Below, one piece after another: positions 1-9,993 of a stretch of DNA of 36,998 nt. How positions within the stretch are numbered: the stretch's first letter is position 1; every line of letters begins with the position of its first letter. The notes beneath the pieces are model-generated. The model made no database searches. It was given only the letters and a program-made list of their open reading frames with translations, and had not been told where the DNA came from. The stretch is from NCBI GenBank assembly GCA_016184365.1, contig JACPCW010000111.1, positions 1 through 36,998 of the forward strand. The letters run 5' to 3'. The DNA is from Candidatus Rokuibacteriota bacterium (GTDB lineage Bacteria; Methylomirabilota; Methylomirabilia; Rokubacteriales; CSP1-6). The position numbers and the translations under genes are program-made.

Positions 1-1
1 G

Positions 2-1345
<1,344 letters not shown>

Positions 1346-1357
1346 AACGGACATCCC

Positions 1358-2044
1358 ATGGCACGCAAGGAAGGACTCATCGGGCGGAAGGTCGGCATGA
1401 CGCAGGTCTTCGCCGCCGACGGCAGCCACGTCCCGGTCACGGTCATCCAGGCCGGGCCGTGCACGGTGGTCGGCATCCGCCGCAAGGACACGCACGGGTA
1501 CGACGCCCTGCAGCTCGGCTTCGAAGCGAAGAAGAAGAACGTCACGAAGCCTGCTGCCGGCTTCTTCAAGAAGGTGAACGTCGGGGCCGTCCGCGTGCTG
1601 CGCGAGCTCAGACTCGATCGCACCGCGGCGGAAAAGATCGGCGACTACCAGGTCGGCCAGAACCTGACGGTCGATCTGTTCGCGCCCGGCGAGATCGTCG
1701 ACGTCATCGGCGTCACGAAGGGCAAGGGCTTCCAGGGCGGCGTGAAGCGCCACGGCTGGGCGGGCGGCGATGCGACCCACGGGTCGATGCACCATCGCCG
1801 GGTCGGTTCGATCGGCGCCAGCTCGGATCCGTCGCGCGTGTACCCGGGGCAGCGGCTGCCGGGCCGCATGGGGACGGATCAGCGCACGGTGCTGAATCTG
1901 TCCGTGGTCCGCGTGATGCCCGAGCAGAACCTCGTCCTCGTGAGCGGCGCCGTGCCGGGCGCGATCGGCGGTCTCCTCGTCGTGCGCAAGAGCATCAAGA
2001 CGCGGAAGGTGCACCCGACCGCCGCGAAGGCGGAGAAGAAATAA
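1358..2044 (+). CDS. rplC: 50S ribosomal protein L3
   Basis: This is a 228-residue L3, an early 23S rRNA-binding assembly protein. The N-terminus [13 protein letters not shown] and the central loop ([20 protein letters not shown], about residues 140-159) that reaches toward the peptidyl transferase centre are clear family signatures. The C-terminus has a short lysine/alanine tail. The ATG at 1358 is the family start; no strong Shine-Dalgarno is visible. The stop TAA overlaps the rplD start by one base, indicating coupled translation. Confidence 0.97.
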   Translation: MARKEGLIGRKVGMTQVFAADGSHVPVTVIQAGPCTVVGIRRKDTHGYDALQLGFEAKKKNVTKPAAGFFKKVNVGAVRVLRELRLDRTAAEKIGDYQVGQNLTVDLFAPGEIVDVIGVTKGKGFQGGVKRHGWAGGDATHGSMHHRRVGSIGASSDPSRVYPGQRLPGRMGTDQRTVLNLSVVRVMPEQNLVLVSGAVPGAIGGLLVVRKSIKTRKVHPTAAKAEKK

Positions 2045-2673
2045 TGCCGACGGTTCAGGTCCTCGACGCGAACGGCAAGCCGTCCGGCACGCTCGATCTC
2101 AAGCCCGACGTCTTCGGCACCGAGATCCGTGTGCCGCTCGTCCACCAGGCCGTGCTGCGCGAGCTCGCCGACCGCCGGGTCGGCACGCACGACACGAAGG
2201 GCCGCAGCGAAGTGTCGGGCGGCGGCAAGAAGCCGTGGCGGCAGAAGGGCACCGGGCGCGCGCGCCAGGGCTCGATCCGCGCGACGCAGTGGAAGGGCGG
2301 CGGCAAGCCGAAGGGCCCGACGCCGCGCAGCTACGACCAGGCCATGCCGCGCCAGATGCGTCGCGAGGCGCTCCGTGCGGCCGTCGCCGCGCGTCTCGCC
2401 GACGGCACGCTGTCGGTGATCGACTCGCTCGGCGCCGCCGACGGCAAGACGAAGTCGCTGGTCACGCGCCTCGCCGGCCTCGGCGTGAAGAACGAGCCCA
2501 CGCTGCTCGTCGTCGGCGCGATGCCCGAGCCGCTCGCGCGCGCCGCCCGGAACGTCTCGTGGCTCGTCGTCGAGCCGCCGAACCGGGTGTCGGTCTATCA
2601 GCTCATGCGCGCGCGCCGGATCTTCTTCGAGAAGAGCGGTCTCCTCGCGCTGGAGGAGGCGCTCAGCCGATGA
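2044..2673 (+). CDS. rplD: 50S ribosomal protein L4
   Basis: This is a 209-residue L4, which lines the exit tunnel; in other bacteria it can also autoregulate the S10 operon. The basic tunnel loop ([20 protein letters not shown], about residues 58-77) is intact, and the C-terminal half follows the family to [15 protein letters not shown]. The start ATG shares its A with the rplC stop. The frame also stays open upstream through rplC, but that is a shadow. The stop TGA overlaps an ATG that opens a repeat-derived mini-frame. Confidence 0.97.
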   Translation: MPTVQVLDANGKPSGTLDLKPDVFGTEIRVPLVHQAVLRELADRRVGTHDTKGRSEVSGGGKKPWRQKGTGRARQGSIRATQWKGGGKPKGPTPRSYDQAMPRQMRREALRAAVAARLADGTLSVIDSLGAADGKTKSLVTRLAGLGVKNEPTLLVVGAMPEPLARAARNVSWLVVEPPNRVSVYQLMRARRIFFEKSGLLALEEALSR

Positions 2674-2774
2674 GAGAGTTGCCGACCGTGATCGAGGCGG
2701 GCGCCGGGTCCCCCGGCGACCGCCGAGCGCTGGGGGTCTGGGGGCCATGTCGGGGCCCCCAGGAGGAACAATGA
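2670..2774 (+). CDS. Repeat-derived mini-frame linking rplD to rplW (34 codons)
   Basis: The ATG at 2670 overlaps the rplD stop as ATGA, and the TGA at 2772 overlaps the rplW start as ATGA, so the frame exactly bridges the two genes. The predicted peptide ([13 protein letters not shown]..., ending [11 protein letters not shown]) resembles no known protein and contains the translated hairpins of the repeat. Whether the peptide matters is unknown; the frame could simply carry ribosomes across the hairpins. No separate Shine-Dalgarno is visible for it. Confidence 0.35.
   Translation: MRELPTVIEAGAGSPGDRRALGVWGPCRGPQEEQ
2702..2762 (+). repeat. Two-hairpin intergenic repeat, copy 1
   Basis: Hairpin 1 is CGCCGGG-tcc-CCCGGCG (2702-2718). 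Hairpin 2 is CTGGGGGCC-atgtcgg-GGCCCCCAG (2738-2762). The spacer holds the conserved CCGAGCG...GGGGGTCTGGGGG string. The last two bases of hairpin 2 overlap the AGGAGG ribosome binding site of rplW (2761-2766), so folding could affect rplW initiation. Confidence 0.8.
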
Positions 2775-3064
2775 GCCGCACGGCACGCGAGATTCTCATC
2801 CGGCCGCTGATGACCGAGAAGCACATGCGCCAGAAGGAAGAGCAGAACACCGTCGCGTTCCAGGTGCGCCCCGACGCGAACAAGGTCGAGATCCGCTCGG
2901 CCGTCGAGAGCGTCTTCAACGTGAAGGTCACGGAAGTCCGGACCATGAATTACGAGGGAAAGCTGAAGCGGATGGGCCGGCACCAGGGACGGCGGGCGAG
3001 CTGGAAGAAAGCGATCGTCACGCTCGCCGCGGGACACAAGATCGACCTCGTGGAGGGCGCGTAA
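2771..3064 (+). CDS. rplW: 50S ribosomal protein L23
   Basis: This is a 97-residue L23, which sits at the tunnel exit and docks trigger factor and SRP. It begins [17 protein letters not shown] and contains the family's [18 protein letters not shown] segment and a basic C-terminal region. The start at 2771 is chosen over the in-frame ATG at 2747 because AGGAGG (2761-2766) lies four bases upstream and homology begins here. The 2747 start would read through the repeat. Confidence 0.96.
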   Translation: MSRTAREILIRPLMTEKHMRQKEEQNTVAFQVRPDANKVEIRSAVESVFNVKVTEVRTMNYEGKLKRMGRHQGRRASWKKAIVTLAAGHKIDLVEGA

Positions 3065-3065
3065 G

Positions 3066-3890
3066 ATGCCGATCCGCACCGTCAAGCCCACCTCGCCGGC
3101 GCGCCGGTACCTCACGTACGTCCGGTACGACGAGATCACGAAGACGGAGCCCGAGAAGAGCCTGCTGACGCCGAAGAAGCGCACCGGCGGCCGCAACTCC
3201 TACGGGCGCATCACGGTCCGGCATCGCGGCGGCGGCGCCAAGCGCATGCTGCGCGACATCGACTTCCGGCGGGACAAGTTCGGCATCCCCGCGCGCGTGG
3301 CGGCGATCGAGTACGATCCCAACCGCTCGGCGAACATCGCGCTGCTGTTCTATCGCGACGGCGAGAAGCGCTACATCCTCGCGCCGAACGGTCTCAAGGT
3401 CGGCGAGACGCTGATGTCGGGCCCGCAGGCCGACATCCTGCCCGGCAACGCGCTCGCGATCCGCAACATCCCCGTCGGCACGATGATCCACAACATCGAG
3501 CTGCACGTCGGCCGCGGCGGCCAGATGTGCCGCAGCGCGGGATCGCAGGCGCAGCTGCTCGCGAAGGAAGGCGACTACGCGACGCTGAAGCTCCCGTCGG
3601 GCGAGATGCGGCTGGTCTCGGTGGCCTGCATGGCGACCGTGGGGCAGGTCGGCAACCTCGACCACGAGAACGTCTCGGTCGGTAAGGCCGGGCGCAAGCG
3701 CTGGCGCGGCATCCGGCCGACGGTCCGCGGCACGGTCATGAACCCCGTCGACCATCCGATGGGCGGCGGCGAGGGCAAGGGCAAGGGCAATCACCCGATG
3801 ACGCCGTGGGGCAAGCCGACGAAGGGCTACAAGACGCGCCGCGGTGCGAGGCCGTCCGACCGCTACATCGTGACGCGCAGGAAGAAGTAG
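3066..3890 (+). CDS. rplB: 50S ribosomal protein L2
   Basis: This 274-residue L2 has the usual family length. It binds 23S rRNA, supports subunit joining and is near the peptidyl transferase centre. Visible signatures are [20 protein letters not shown] near residue 40 and the C-terminal stretch [19 protein letters not shown] (about residues 224-242), which includes the conserved histidine region. It starts one base after the rplW stop, within the S10 operon order. Confidence 0.98.
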   Translation: MPIRTVKPTSPARRYLTYVRYDEITKTEPEKSLLTPKKRTGGRNSYGRITVRHRGGGAKRMLRDIDFRRDKFGIPARVAAIEYDPNRSANIALLFYRDGEKRYILAPNGLKVGETLMSGPQADILPGNALAIRNIPVGTMIHNIELHVGRGGQMCRSAGSQAQLLAKEGDYATLKLPSGEMRLVSVACMATVGQVGNLDHENVSVGKAGRKRWRGIRPTVRGTVMNPVDHPMGGGEGKGKGNHPMTPWGKPTKGYKTRRGARPSDRYIVTRRKK

Positions 3891-3899
3891 GGAGCCCGC

Positions 3900-4193
3900 A
3901 TGGGACGCTCAACGAAGAAGGGCCCGTTCATCGACGAGAAGCTGCTCGGGCGCATCGACGAGCTGAACCGCACCCGTCAGAAGAAGGTCCTCCGCACGTG
4001 GTCGCGGCGCACCACGATCCCGCCGGAGTTCGTCGGGCACACGCTCGCCGTGCACAACGGGAGGAAGTTCATCCCGGTGTACGTGACGGAAAACATGGTC
4101 GGGCACCGGCTCGGCGAGTTCGCGCTGACGCGGCAGTTCCGCGCGCACGGCGCCGCCGAGAAGGCGTCGGCGTCGCCGACGGGGAAGACCTAG
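3900..4193 (+). CDS. rpsS: 30S ribosomal protein S19
   Basis: This 97-residue S19 binds 16S rRNA in the head with S13. Family features are the [15 protein letters not shown] start, the [23 protein letters not shown] core and the [11 protein letters not shown] segment. A GGAG lies just upstream of the ATG. It is slightly longer than E. coli S19 because of a short alanine/serine-rich tail. rplV starts two bases after the stop. Confidence 0.97.
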   Translation: MGRSTKKGPFIDEKLLGRIDELNRTRQKKVLRTWSRRTTIPPEFVGHTLAVHNGRKFIPVYVTENMVGHRLGEFALTRQFRAHGAAEKASASPTGKT

Positions 4194-4195
4194 CC

Positions 4196-4663
4196 ATGCG
4201 CACGCAGGCGACGGCGAAGTTCATCCGCGTGTCGTCCCGCAAGGCCGGGCTCGTGCTCGAGCAGATCCGCGGGAAGCCCGTGGGCGAGGCGCTCGCGATC
4301 CTCGAGTACACGCCGCGCGCGGCCGCCCGGCTGATCGCGAAGGTGCTGCGCTCCGCCGTCGCGAACGCCGAGCACAACCATCAGGTCCGCAACCTCGACG
4401 CGCTGCGGGTCGTGGAAGCGGTGGCCGACGGCGGCCCGTCGCTCAAGCGCGTGCAGCCGCGCGCGATGGGGCGCGCGTTCTTCATCCGCCATCGCACGAG
4501 CCACCTGACGGTGGCGGTGAGCGACGAGGTCAACGGCGTGCGCAAGCCGCCGCCCGCGCGGCGCGCGGCGCGCGCCGAGGCGCCCGCGGCGCCGGCCGCA
4601 CAAGCCGCCGCGACCCGCGGCAAGGCACGAGGCGACCGAGCCAAGGGCAAGGGGAAGGGATAG
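4196..4663 (+). CDS. rplV: 50S ribosomal protein L22 with a basic C-terminal tail
   Basis: Residues 1 to about 110 form a normal L22, including the long tunnel hairpin (around GGPSLKRVQPRAMGRAFFI), which with L4 forms the exit-tunnel constriction. The protein is 155 residues, so about 45 residues rich in Ala, Arg, Lys and Gly are added after the usual end. The start ATG at 4196 directly follows rpsS and matches the start of homology (RTQATAKFIRVSSRKAGLVL). The tail is probably disordered and rRNA-binding; that is inference. Confidence 0.96.
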   Translation: MRTQATAKFIRVSSRKAGLVLEQIRGKPVGEALAILEYTPRAAARLIAKVLRSAVANAEHNHQVRNLDALRVVEAVADGGPSLKRVQPRAMGRAFFIRHRTSHLTVAVSDEVNGVRKPPPARRAARAEAPAAPAAQAAATRGKARGDRAKGKGKG

Positions 4664-4666
4664 CTC

Positions 4667-5311
4667 ATGGGCCAGAAAACGCATCCGATCGGTTTTCGCC
4701 TCGGCGTCACGCGCACGTGGAGCTCCCGGTGGTTCGCGACGAAGAACTACGCGGACCTGCTGCACGAGGACGTGAAGATCCGGCGCTTCATCAAGGACCA
4801 GCTCTACCACGCGGGCATCTCGCGCATCGATCTGGAGCGCTCCGCGAACCGCGCGCGCATCACGATCTTCACGGCGCGGCCCGGCATCATCATCGGGCGC
4901 AAGGGCTCCGAGGTGGAGAAGCTGAAGACCGAGCTGCAGGCGCGGACGGGCAAGGAGATCTACCTCAACATCGAGGAGGTCATCCATCCCGAGCTCGACT
5001 CGCAGCTCGTCGCCGAGAACGTGGCGCTCCAGCTCCAGAAGCGCGTGGCGTTCCGCCGCGCGATGAAGAAGGCCGTCACCTCCGCGCTGCGGCTCGGCGC
5101 CGACGGCATCCGGATCGCCTGCGCGGGCCGGCTGGGCGGCGGTGAGATCGCGCGTCGCGAGTGGTATCGCGACGGCCGCGTGCCGCTCCACACGCTTCGC
5201 GCCGACATCGACTACGGCCTGGCCACGGCGCACACGACGTACGGGACGATCGGCGTGAAGGTCTGGATCTTCAAGGGCGAGGTCCTGCGCCCGGCGGCCG
5301 CGGAGGCCTGA
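4667..5311 (+). CDS. rpsC: 30S ribosomal protein S3
   Basis: This 214-residue S3 lies at the mRNA entry channel. The N-terminus [13 protein letters not shown], the KH domain with its [14 protein letters not shown] loop (about residues 77-90) and the C-terminal domain ([17 protein letters not shown]...) are present. It starts three bases after rplV. It is followed by copy 2 of the two-hairpin repeat rather than directly by rplP. Confidence 0.98.
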   Translation: MGQKTHPIGFRLGVTRTWSSRWFATKNYADLLHEDVKIRRFIKDQLYHAGISRIDLERSANRARITIFTARPGIIIGRKGSEVEKLKTELQARTGKEIYLNIEEVIHPELDSQLVAENVALQLQKRVAFRRAMKKAVTSALRLGADGIRIACAGRLGGGEIARREWYRDGRVPLHTLRADIDYGLATAHTTYGTIGVKVWIFKGEVLRPAAAEA

Positions 5312-5314
5312 GGC

Positions 5315-5428
5315 ATGTCGAGATCCCGGGGTCGAGGAGCGCCACGGCTTCGCCGGGGCGGTCCGAGCGTCAGGGGGGGTTGGGGGGCGCCCGGAGCCCC
5401 CCATGAGCTGAGGACGACGCGATGCTGA
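5315..5428 (+). CDS. Repeat-derived mini-frame between rpsC and rplP (37 codons)
   Basis: An ATG three bases after the rpsC stop opens a 37-codon frame through the repeat. It ends in a TGA (5426-5428) lying inside the first three codons of rplP. A second frame through the repeat ends at the ATGA at 5403. The peptide is Arg/Gly/Pro-rich and matches no known family. Support is only positional, by analogy with the other repeat copies. Confidence 0.22.
   Translation: MSRSRGRGAPRLRRGGPSVRGGWGAPGAPHELRTTRC
5339..5403 (+). repeat. Two-hairpin intergenic repeat, copy 2
   Basis: Hairpin 1 is GCGCC-a-CGGC-ttc-GCCG-g-GGCG (5339-5360). Hairpin 2 is TGGGGGGC-gcccgga-GCCCCCCA (5381-5403). The spacer carries TCCGAGCG followed by G tracts. 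The rplP ribosome binding site GAGGA (5410-5414) follows outside the hairpin. Confidence 0.75.
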
Positions 5429-5838
5429 TGCCCAAGCGGGTCAAGTATCGGAAGGCGCAGCGCGGCCGCATGCGCGGCAAGGCGCACCGCGGCTCGACGC
5501 TGTCCTTCGGCGAGTTCGGCCTGAAGGCGCTCGAGCCCGGCTGGGTCACGAATCGACAGATCGAAGCGGCGCGCGTGGCGCTCACGCGCAGCCTGAAGCG
5601 CGGCGGCAAGATCTGGATCCGGATCTTCCCGGACAAGCCGGTGACGAAGAAGCCGGCCGAGACGCGCATGGGCAAGGGCAAGGGCAATCCCGAGGAGTGG
5701 GTGGCCGTGATCAAGCCCGGGCGCATCCTCTACGAGATGGAAGGCGTCAACGAGGAGGCCGCCAAGGAGGCGTTCCGCAACGCCGCGCAGAAGATCGGCA
5801 TCGCGACGAAGTTCGTGACGCGCGTGCGGGCGCTGTAG
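5422..5838 (+). CDS. rplP: 50S ribosomal protein L16
   Basis: This 138-residue L16 is at the A-site side of the peptidyl transferase region. It begins [20 protein letters not shown] and includes [20 protein letters not shown] and [19 protein letters not shown], all family hallmarks. The ATG at 5422 has GAGGA seven bases upstream; an ATG two codons later (5428) is also possible and would overlap the mini-frame stop as TGATG. A 45-base gap with no clear feature precedes rpmC. Confidence 0.97.
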   Translation: MLMPKRVKYRKAQRGRMRGKAHRGSTLSFGEFGLKALEPGWVTNRQIEAARVALTRSLKRGGKIWIRIFPDKPVTKKPAETRMGKGKGNPEEWVAVIKPGRILYEMEGVNEEAAKEAFRNAAQKIGIATKFVTRVRAL

Positions 5839-5883
5839 ACCCCCCCGGACGAGCATGACGAGGACGAACGAGGAGCACGGCAC

Positions 5884-6138
5884 ATGAAGGCGGCGAAGTG
5901 GCGCGACCTGTCCGGTGACGAGATCGAGCAGAAGCTGCGGGAGCTCGGCGAGGAGGTCTTCAACCTCCGCTTCCAGCTCTCGATGGGCGTGGCGAAGAAC
6001 CCGTCCCGTCTGCGCGAAGCGAAGCGCGATCTCGCCCGGGCGAAGACGATCCAGCGCGAGCGCGAACACGCGCCCGCGTCCGGTACGCGCGCAGGCGCGC
6101 ACGTGGGGCGCGCGACCGCGCCCGCGAAGAAAGGCTAG
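5884..6138 (+). CDS. rpmC: 50S ribosomal protein L29
   Basis: This 84-residue L29 is a two-helix protein near the tunnel exit. The family core [20 protein letters not shown]...LRFQLSMG...[17 protein letters not shown] is clear through about residue 60. An Ala/Gly-rich tail of about 24 residues follows, longer than usual. Four bases separate it from rpsQ. Confidence 0.95.
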   Translation: MKAAKWRDLSGDEIEQKLRELGEEVFNLRFQLSMGVAKNPSRLREAKRDLARAKTIQREREHAPASGTRAGAHVGRATAPAKKG

Positions 6139-6142
6139 GGCC

Positions 6143-6391
6143 GTGGGCGAGCGAAAGACTCGGGAGGGCGTCGTGGTCAGCGACGCCATGCAGAAGACGC
6201 GGGTCGTGAAGGTCGAGCGCGTGTTCCGGCATCCGCGGTACCAGCGCGTGGTCCGGATGTCGAACAAGCTCAAGGCGCACGACGAGGCCAACGAGAGTCG
6301 GGTCGGGGATCGCGTCGTGATCGAGGAGACGCGGCCGCTCAGCAAGGACAAGCGCTGGCGCATCCGCGCGATCGTCAGCCGGGCGTCATAG
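6143..6391 (+). CDS. rpsQ: 30S ribosomal protein S17
   Basis: This 82-residue S17 is a primary 16S rRNA binder. Family signatures are [23 protein letters not shown] (N-terminal strand pair), the KAHDE segment and [19 protein letters not shown] near the end. The GTG at 6143 is the most upstream start after the rpmC stop and fits the family length; the frame is open further upstream only as a shadow of rpmC. Confidence 0.96.
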   Translation: MGERKTREGVVVSDAMQKTRVVKVERVFRHPRYQRVVRMSNKLKAHDEANESRVGDRVVIEETRPLSKDKRWRIRAIVSRAS

Positions 6392-6395
6392 AGCA

Positions 6396-6764
6396 ATGAT
6401 CCAACCCCGGTCGATGCTCGATGTGGCGGACAACTCGGGCGCCAAGCGCGTCCAGTGCATCCGGGTCATGGGCGGCGCGAACAAGCGCTACGCCTCGCTC
6501 GGCGACACGGTCATCGTCGCCGTGAAGGAAGCGGCGCCCGACGGCACGGTGAAGAAGGGCGAGGTCGCGCGGGCGGTGGTCGTGCGCACGGTGAAGGAGG
6601 TCCGCCGGAAGGACGGCTCCTACATCCGCTTCGATCGGAACGCCGTGGTCCTGATCAAGCCGGACGAGAATCCGGTCGGGACCCGCATCTTCGGTCCGGT
6701 CGCGCGCGAGCTGCGCGAGCGGGCGTTCACGAAGATCATCTCGCTCGCGCCGGAGGTCATCTGA
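6396..6764 (+). CDS. rplN: 50S ribosomal protein L14
   Basis: This 122-residue L14 has exactly the canonical length. It is an rRNA-binding protein at the subunit interface. It starts [18 protein letters not shown] and contains the [21 protein letters not shown] and [20 protein letters not shown] signatures, with the usual [15 protein letters not shown] ending. The stop TGA shares its A with the rplX start (TGATG). Confidence 0.98.
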   Translation: MIQPRSMLDVADNSGAKRVQCIRVMGGANKRYASLGDTVIVAVKEAAPDGTVKKGEVARAVVVRTVKEVRRKDGSYIRFDRNAVVLIKPDENPVGTRIFGPVARELRERAFTKIISLAPEVI

Positions 6765-7093
6765 TGGCGCAGGCCCAGCACGTGCGACGGGGCGACATGG
6801 TCGGCGTCATCGCCGGCCGCGAGCGCGGCAAGCGCGGCAAGGTGCTGCGCGTGATCTCGGACAAGAGCCGCGTGCTGGTCGAGCACGTGAACATGATCAA
6901 GAAGCATCAGCGGCCGACGCAGAAGCTGCGGCAGGGCGGCATCATCGAGCGCGAAGGCTCGATCCACCTGTCGAACGTGCTGCTGGTGTGCGGCCGGTGC
7001 GACCGTCCGGTGCGCACGGGGACGAAGCTCCTCGCCGACGGCCGGAAGCAGCGGGTCTGCAAGCGCTGCGGCGAATCGATCGACAAAGGATAG
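6764..7093 (+). CDS. rplX: 50S ribosomal protein L24
   Basis: This 109-residue L24 is an assembly initiator. The KOW motif region (RRGDMVGVIAGRERGKRGKVLRV) is at residues 8-30. The C-terminal part holds two Cys-x2-Cys pairs (C76/C79 and C99/C102), a zinc-ribbon-like form seen in many but not all bacterial L24 proteins. Its start overlaps the rplN stop by one base. Confidence 0.97.
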   Translation: MAQAQHVRRGDMVGVIAGRERGKRGKVLRVISDKSRVLVEHVNMIKKHQRPTQKLRQGGIIEREGSIHLSNVLLVCGRCDRPVRTGTKLLADGRKQRVCKRCGESIDKG

Positions 7094-7099
7094 AGGACT

Positions 7100-7780
7100 A
7101 TGGCGAAGGCACCGGCAGGGGCAGCCGCCCCGAAAAAACCGCAGGCCGCTCCGCAGGCGAAGGCGCAGCCGAAGAAGGGCGACCGTGCCGCCGCGCCGGC
7201 GGCCGCGCCCGCGGGCCGTCCGAAGCCGACGGGACAGACGCCGCCGCGGCTGCGCGACCGCTTCCGCTCGGTCGTCGTGCCCGCGCTCGTGAAGGAGCGC
7301 GGCTACACGAACGTGTGGCAGGTCCCGCGCCTGGACAAGGTCGTCATCAACATGGGCGTCGGTGAAGGGCGCGACAACGCCAAGATCCTCGACTTCGCCA
7401 CGGCCGACCTCCAGGCCATCGCCGGACAGAAGCCGGTCGTCACGCGCGCCAAGAAGTCGATCGCGAACTTCAAGCTGCGCGAGGGCGTGCCGATCGGCGC
7501 GAAGGTCACCCTGCGCGGCGCCCGCATGTTCGAGTTCCTCGACCGCCTGATGAACGTCGCGCTCCCGCGCGTCCGCGACTTCAAGGGCGTGCCGCCGAAG
7601 GGCTTCGACGGCCGGGGCAACTACGCGCTCGGGCTCCGCGAGCAGCTCATCTTCCCCGAGATCGTCTACGACAAGATCGACAAGATCCGGGGCATGGACA
7701 TCATCATCGTCACGACGGCGCGCACCGACGAAGAGGCGAAGGCCCTCCTCACTCACCTCGGCATGCCGTTCAGGGAGTAG
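7100..7780 (+). CDS. rplE: 50S ribosomal protein L5 with an added N-terminal tail
   Basis: L5 binds 5S rRNA in the central protuberance. The family core runs from about residue 46 ([16 protein letters not shown]) through [36 protein letters not shown] and [16 protein letters not shown] to [20 protein letters not shown]. The protein is 226 residues, so about 45 residues of Ala/Pro/Lys-rich sequence precede the normal start. The first ATG at 7100 follows rplX closely. No good internal start with a ribosome binding site was seen, so the tail looks genuine. Confidence 0.96.
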   Translation: MAKAPAGAAAPKKPQAAPQAKAQPKKGDRAAAPAAAPAGRPKPTGQTPPRLRDRFRSVVVPALVKERGYTNVWQVPRLDKVVINMGVGEGRDNAKILDFATADLQAIAGQKPVVTRAKKSIANFKLREGVPIGAKVTLRGARMFEFLDRLMNVALPRVRDFKGVPPKGFDGRGNYALGLREQLIFPEIVYDKIDKIRGMDIIIVTTARTDEEAKALLTHLGMPFRE

Positions 7781-7787
7781 CTCACCG

Positions 7788-7973
7788 ATGGCCAAGACCG
7801 CGCTCATCATGAAGGCGTCGCGCCCGCCGAAGTTCTCGACCCGCGCCTATACCCGGTGCAAGCTCTGCGGCCGCCCGCGCGGATACCTGCGCAAGTTCCA
7901 GATGTGCCGCCTGTGCTTCCGCGAGCTCGCGCTCAAGGGCGAGGTGCCGGGCGTCGTGAAGGCGAGCTGGTAG
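7788..7973 (+). CDS. rpsN: 30S ribosomal protein S14, zinc-binding type
   Basis: This is the short 61-residue zinc form of S14 (type Z): four cysteines C24, C27, C40 and C43 form the ribbon in [17 protein letters not shown] and MCRLCFREL, and the protein ends in GVVKASW. It helps build the 30S head. It lies between rplE and rpsH as expected, with two bases to rpsH. Confidence 0.97.
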   Translation: MAKTALIMKASRPPKFSTRAYTRCKLCGRPRGYLRKFQMCRLCFRELALKGEVPGVVKASW

Positions 7974-7975
7974 CG

Positions 7976-8371
7976 ATGAAGAGCGATCCGATCGCCGACC
8001 TGCTGACGCGCATCCGCAACGCGAGCCGGGCGGAGCACGAGAAGTGCGACATCCCGTCGTCGAAGCTCAAGGTGCGCATCGCCGAGATCCTGAAGGACGA
8101 AGGCTTCATCAAGAACTACCGCGTGCTCGAGGACCAGAAGCAGGGGACGCTGCGCGTTTATTTGAGATACGGCGCCGCCAACGAGAAGGTCATCACCGGG
8201 CTCGTGCGCGTCTCCACGCCGGGCCGGCGCGTGTACGTCGGTCACACCGAGATCCCGTCGATCCTCGGCGGCATGGGCGTGGCCGTGCTGTCGACGCCGC
8301 GCGGCGTCGTGACGGACCGCGAAGCGCGCAAGCAAAAGGTGGGCGGGGAAGTCCTCGCCTACGTGTGGTAG
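7976..8371 (+). CDS. rpsH: 30S ribosomal protein S8
   Basis: This 131-residue S8 binds helix 21 of 16S rRNA and is a known translational repressor of the spc operon in E. coli. The start [13 protein letters not shown] and the C-terminal [26 protein letters not shown] are diagnostic. The ATG at 7976 is two bases after rpsN; an open frame upstream is a shadow. Confidence 0.98.
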   Translation: MKSDPIADLLTRIRNASRAEHEKCDIPSSKLKVRIAEILKDEGFIKNYRVLEDQKQGTLRVYLRYGAANEKVITGLVRVSTPGRRVYVGHTEIPSILGGMGVAVLSTPRGVVTDREARKQKVGGEVLAYVW

Positions 8372-8385
8372 CGGGGGACGACCAC

Positions 8386-8928
8386 GTGTCACGCATCGGC
8401 AAGCAGCCCATCGAGATCCCGCAGGGCGTCAACGTGAAGATCGCCGACGGCGTCATCAGCGTCGAAGGCCCGAAGGGCAAGCTCTCGCAGCGTGTCCCGG
8501 GCGGCCTCACGGCCGTCGTCGAGAAGACGCAGCTCCTCATCACGCGCGAGAACGACGAGCGCCAGGTGCGCGCGCTGCACGGCCTGACCCGCGCGCTCGC
8601 CGCCAACATGGTCCACGGCGTGAAGAACGGGTTCGAGCGGAAGCTCGACATCGTCGGGATCGGCTATCGCGCGCAGCTCCAGGGCAAGGCGCTGACGATC
8701 GCGCTCGGATACTCGCATCCCGTGATCTTCCCGCTGCCGGAGGGCGTCACCGCCGAGGTCGAAAAGCAGGTGGCGATCACGCTCCGCGCCGCGGACAAGG
8801 CGCTGCTCGGACAGACGGCCGCGAAGCTCCGCGGTCTGCGCAAGCCCGACCCGTACAAGGGCAAGGGCATCCGCTACTCCGGCGAGGTGCTGCGCAAGAA
8901 GGTGGGCAAGAAGGCGGGCGCGAAATGA
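8386..8928 (+). CDS. rplF: 50S ribosomal protein L6
   Basis: This 180-residue L6 has two repeated RNA-binding domains and sits near the GTPase-associated centre. It begins [16 protein letters not shown] from a GTG start. The second domain carries [22 protein letters not shown], and the C-terminus [25 protein letters not shown] is typical. The stop overlaps the rplR start as ATGA. Confidence 0.98.
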   Translation: MSRIGKQPIEIPQGVNVKIADGVISVEGPKGKLSQRVPGGLTAVVEKTQLLITRENDERQVRALHGLTRALAANMVHGVKNGFERKLDIVGIGYRAQLQGKALTIALGYSHPVIFPLPEGVTAEVEKQVAITLRAADKALLGQTAAKLRGLRKPDPYKGKGIRYSGEVLRKKVGKKAGAK

Positions 8929-9290
8929 TCCTGAAAGATCGCCGGGCGGCGCGGGACAAGCGGCACTACCGGCTGCGGCGCCACGTGCGCGGCAGCGCGG
9001 CGCGGCCGCGCCTCGCCGTGTTCCGCAGCCTGAACCACATCGGTGCGCAGCTCATCGACGACGAAAGCGGTCGCACGATCGTCGCCGCCGACAGCCGGAG
9101 CAAGACCTTCCTCGGCGAGCACAAGACCGGCGGCAACGTGGCCGCCGCCAAGGCCGTGGGCGCGATGCTGGCGGACCGCGCGAAGACCGCCGGCGTCACC
9201 ACCGTCGTCTTCGATCGCGGCGGCTTCAAGTTCCACGGACGCGTCAAAGCGCTTGCCGACGCCGCGCGCGCCGGCGGGCTGGTGTTCTAG
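8925..9290 (+). CDS. rplR: 50S ribosomal protein L18
   Basis: This 121-residue L18 binds 5S rRNA. The basic N-terminus ([24 protein letters not shown]) and the core [21 protein letters not shown] and [22 protein letters not shown] match the family. Translation is probably coupled to rplF through the ATGA overlap. The repeat-containing gap 9291-9450 separates it from rpsE. Confidence 0.97.
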   Translation: MILKDRRAARDKRHYRLRRHVRGSAARPRLAVFRSLNHIGAQLIDDESGRTIVAADSRSKTFLGEHKTGGNVAAAKAVGAMLADRAKTAGVTTVVFDRGGFKFHGRVKALADAARAGGLVF

Positions 9291-9294
9291 GGGC

Positions 9295-9450
9295 ATGGCG
9301 GGCGATCGAGGAGTGCCACGGGGTTCCCGGGGCGCTCCGAGCGTTGGGGGTCTGGGGGGCGATCGAGGAGTGCCACGGGGTTCCCGGGGCGCTCCGAGCG
9401 TTGGGGGTCTGGGGGCCATTCGGGGCCCCCAGGTCCATGGAGGAGACTGA
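9295..9450 (+). CDS. Repeat-derived mini-frame between rplR and rpsE (51 codons)
   Basis: An ATG four bases after the rplR stop opens a frame crossing a 57-base tandem duplication, giving two copies of a 19-residue unit ([19 protein letters not shown]). It stops at TGA 9448-9450, immediately before the GTG start of rpsE (TGAGTG). The reading frame through hairpin 1 differs from that in the other copies, which argues against a conserved peptide. Coding is possible but unproven. Confidence 0.25.
   Translation: MAGDRGVPRGSRGAPSVGGLGGDRGVPRGSRGAPSVGGLGAIRGPQVHGGD
9304..9432 (+). repeat. Two-hairpin intergenic repeat, copy 3, with its 5' half duplicated
   Basis: A 57-base unit starting at 9304 repeats exactly at 9361. 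Each unit holds hairpin 1 (GTGCC-a-CGGG-gtt-CCCG-g-GGCGC). Only the second is followed by hairpin 2, CTGGGGGCC-attcgg-GGCCCCCAG (9409-9432). Inner stem pairs CGGG/CCCG replace CGGC/GCCG of other copies on both arms. Confidence 0.85.
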
Positions 9451-9993
9451 GTGGCGGAACCGAAGATAGATCCGAGCGTGCTCGAATTGAACGACCGCGT
9501 GGTGTCGATCAACCGCGTCGCCAAGGTGGTCAAGGGCGGGCGCCGGTTCTCGTTCACGGCGCTCGTGGTCGTCGGCGACGGCCGCGGCCACGTGGGTGTC
9601 GGACTCGGCAAGGCGCACGAAGTCCCGGAGGCCATCCGCAAGGCGGTCGAGCACGCGAAGAAGGATCTCGTCTTCGTGCCGCTGCGCGAGACGACGATTC
9701 CCTGTGAGATCACCGGTCACTTCGGCGCCGGCAGGGTGTTCCTGAAGCCGGCGGTGCCGGGGACCGGCGTCATCGCCGGCGGCGCGGTGCGGCCGGTGCT
9801 GGAAGCCGCGGGCGTGCAGGACATCCTCACGAAGACGCTCGGCTCCAACAATCCGCACAACGTGCTCAAGGCGACGATGGACGCGCTCAGGCGCATCAAG
9901 CGACTTCAAGATCTGCACGCCGCGCGTCGGCGCGGCACTGACGGTGAGCCGGCGCAGGAGGCCGTGGGTGGCAAGCAAGAAGCTGGTCATTAA
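9451..9993 (+). CDS. rpsE: 30S ribosomal protein S5
   Basis: This 180-residue S5 takes part in translational accuracy and mRNA unwinding. The dsRBD-like N-terminal domain ([28 protein letters not shown]) is followed by [23 protein letters not shown] and the conserved [15 protein letters not shown]. The GTG at 9451 has GGAGGA (9439-9444) six bases upstream. Its 3' end overlaps rpmD by 26 bases. Confidence 0.97.
   Translation: MAEPKIDPSVLELNDRVVSINRVAKVVKGGRRFSFTALVVVGDGRGHVGVGLGKAHEVPEAIRKAVEHAKKDLVFVPLRETTIPCEITGHFGAGRVFLKPAVPGTGVIAGGAVRPVLEAAGVQDILTKTLGSNNPHNVLKATMDALRRIKRLQDLHAARRRGTDGEPAQEAVGGKQEAGH

Noticed and set aside
2747..2770. ATG 2747 as the start of rplW
   Set aside because: It lies in the repeat hairpin with no ribosome binding site; AGGAGG and L23 homology support 2771.
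9304..9432. Tandem direct repeats as a CRISPR array
   Set aside because: The units are contiguous without distinct spacers, contain hairpins of a dispersed repeat, and no cas gene is near. The same holds for 33780-34080.
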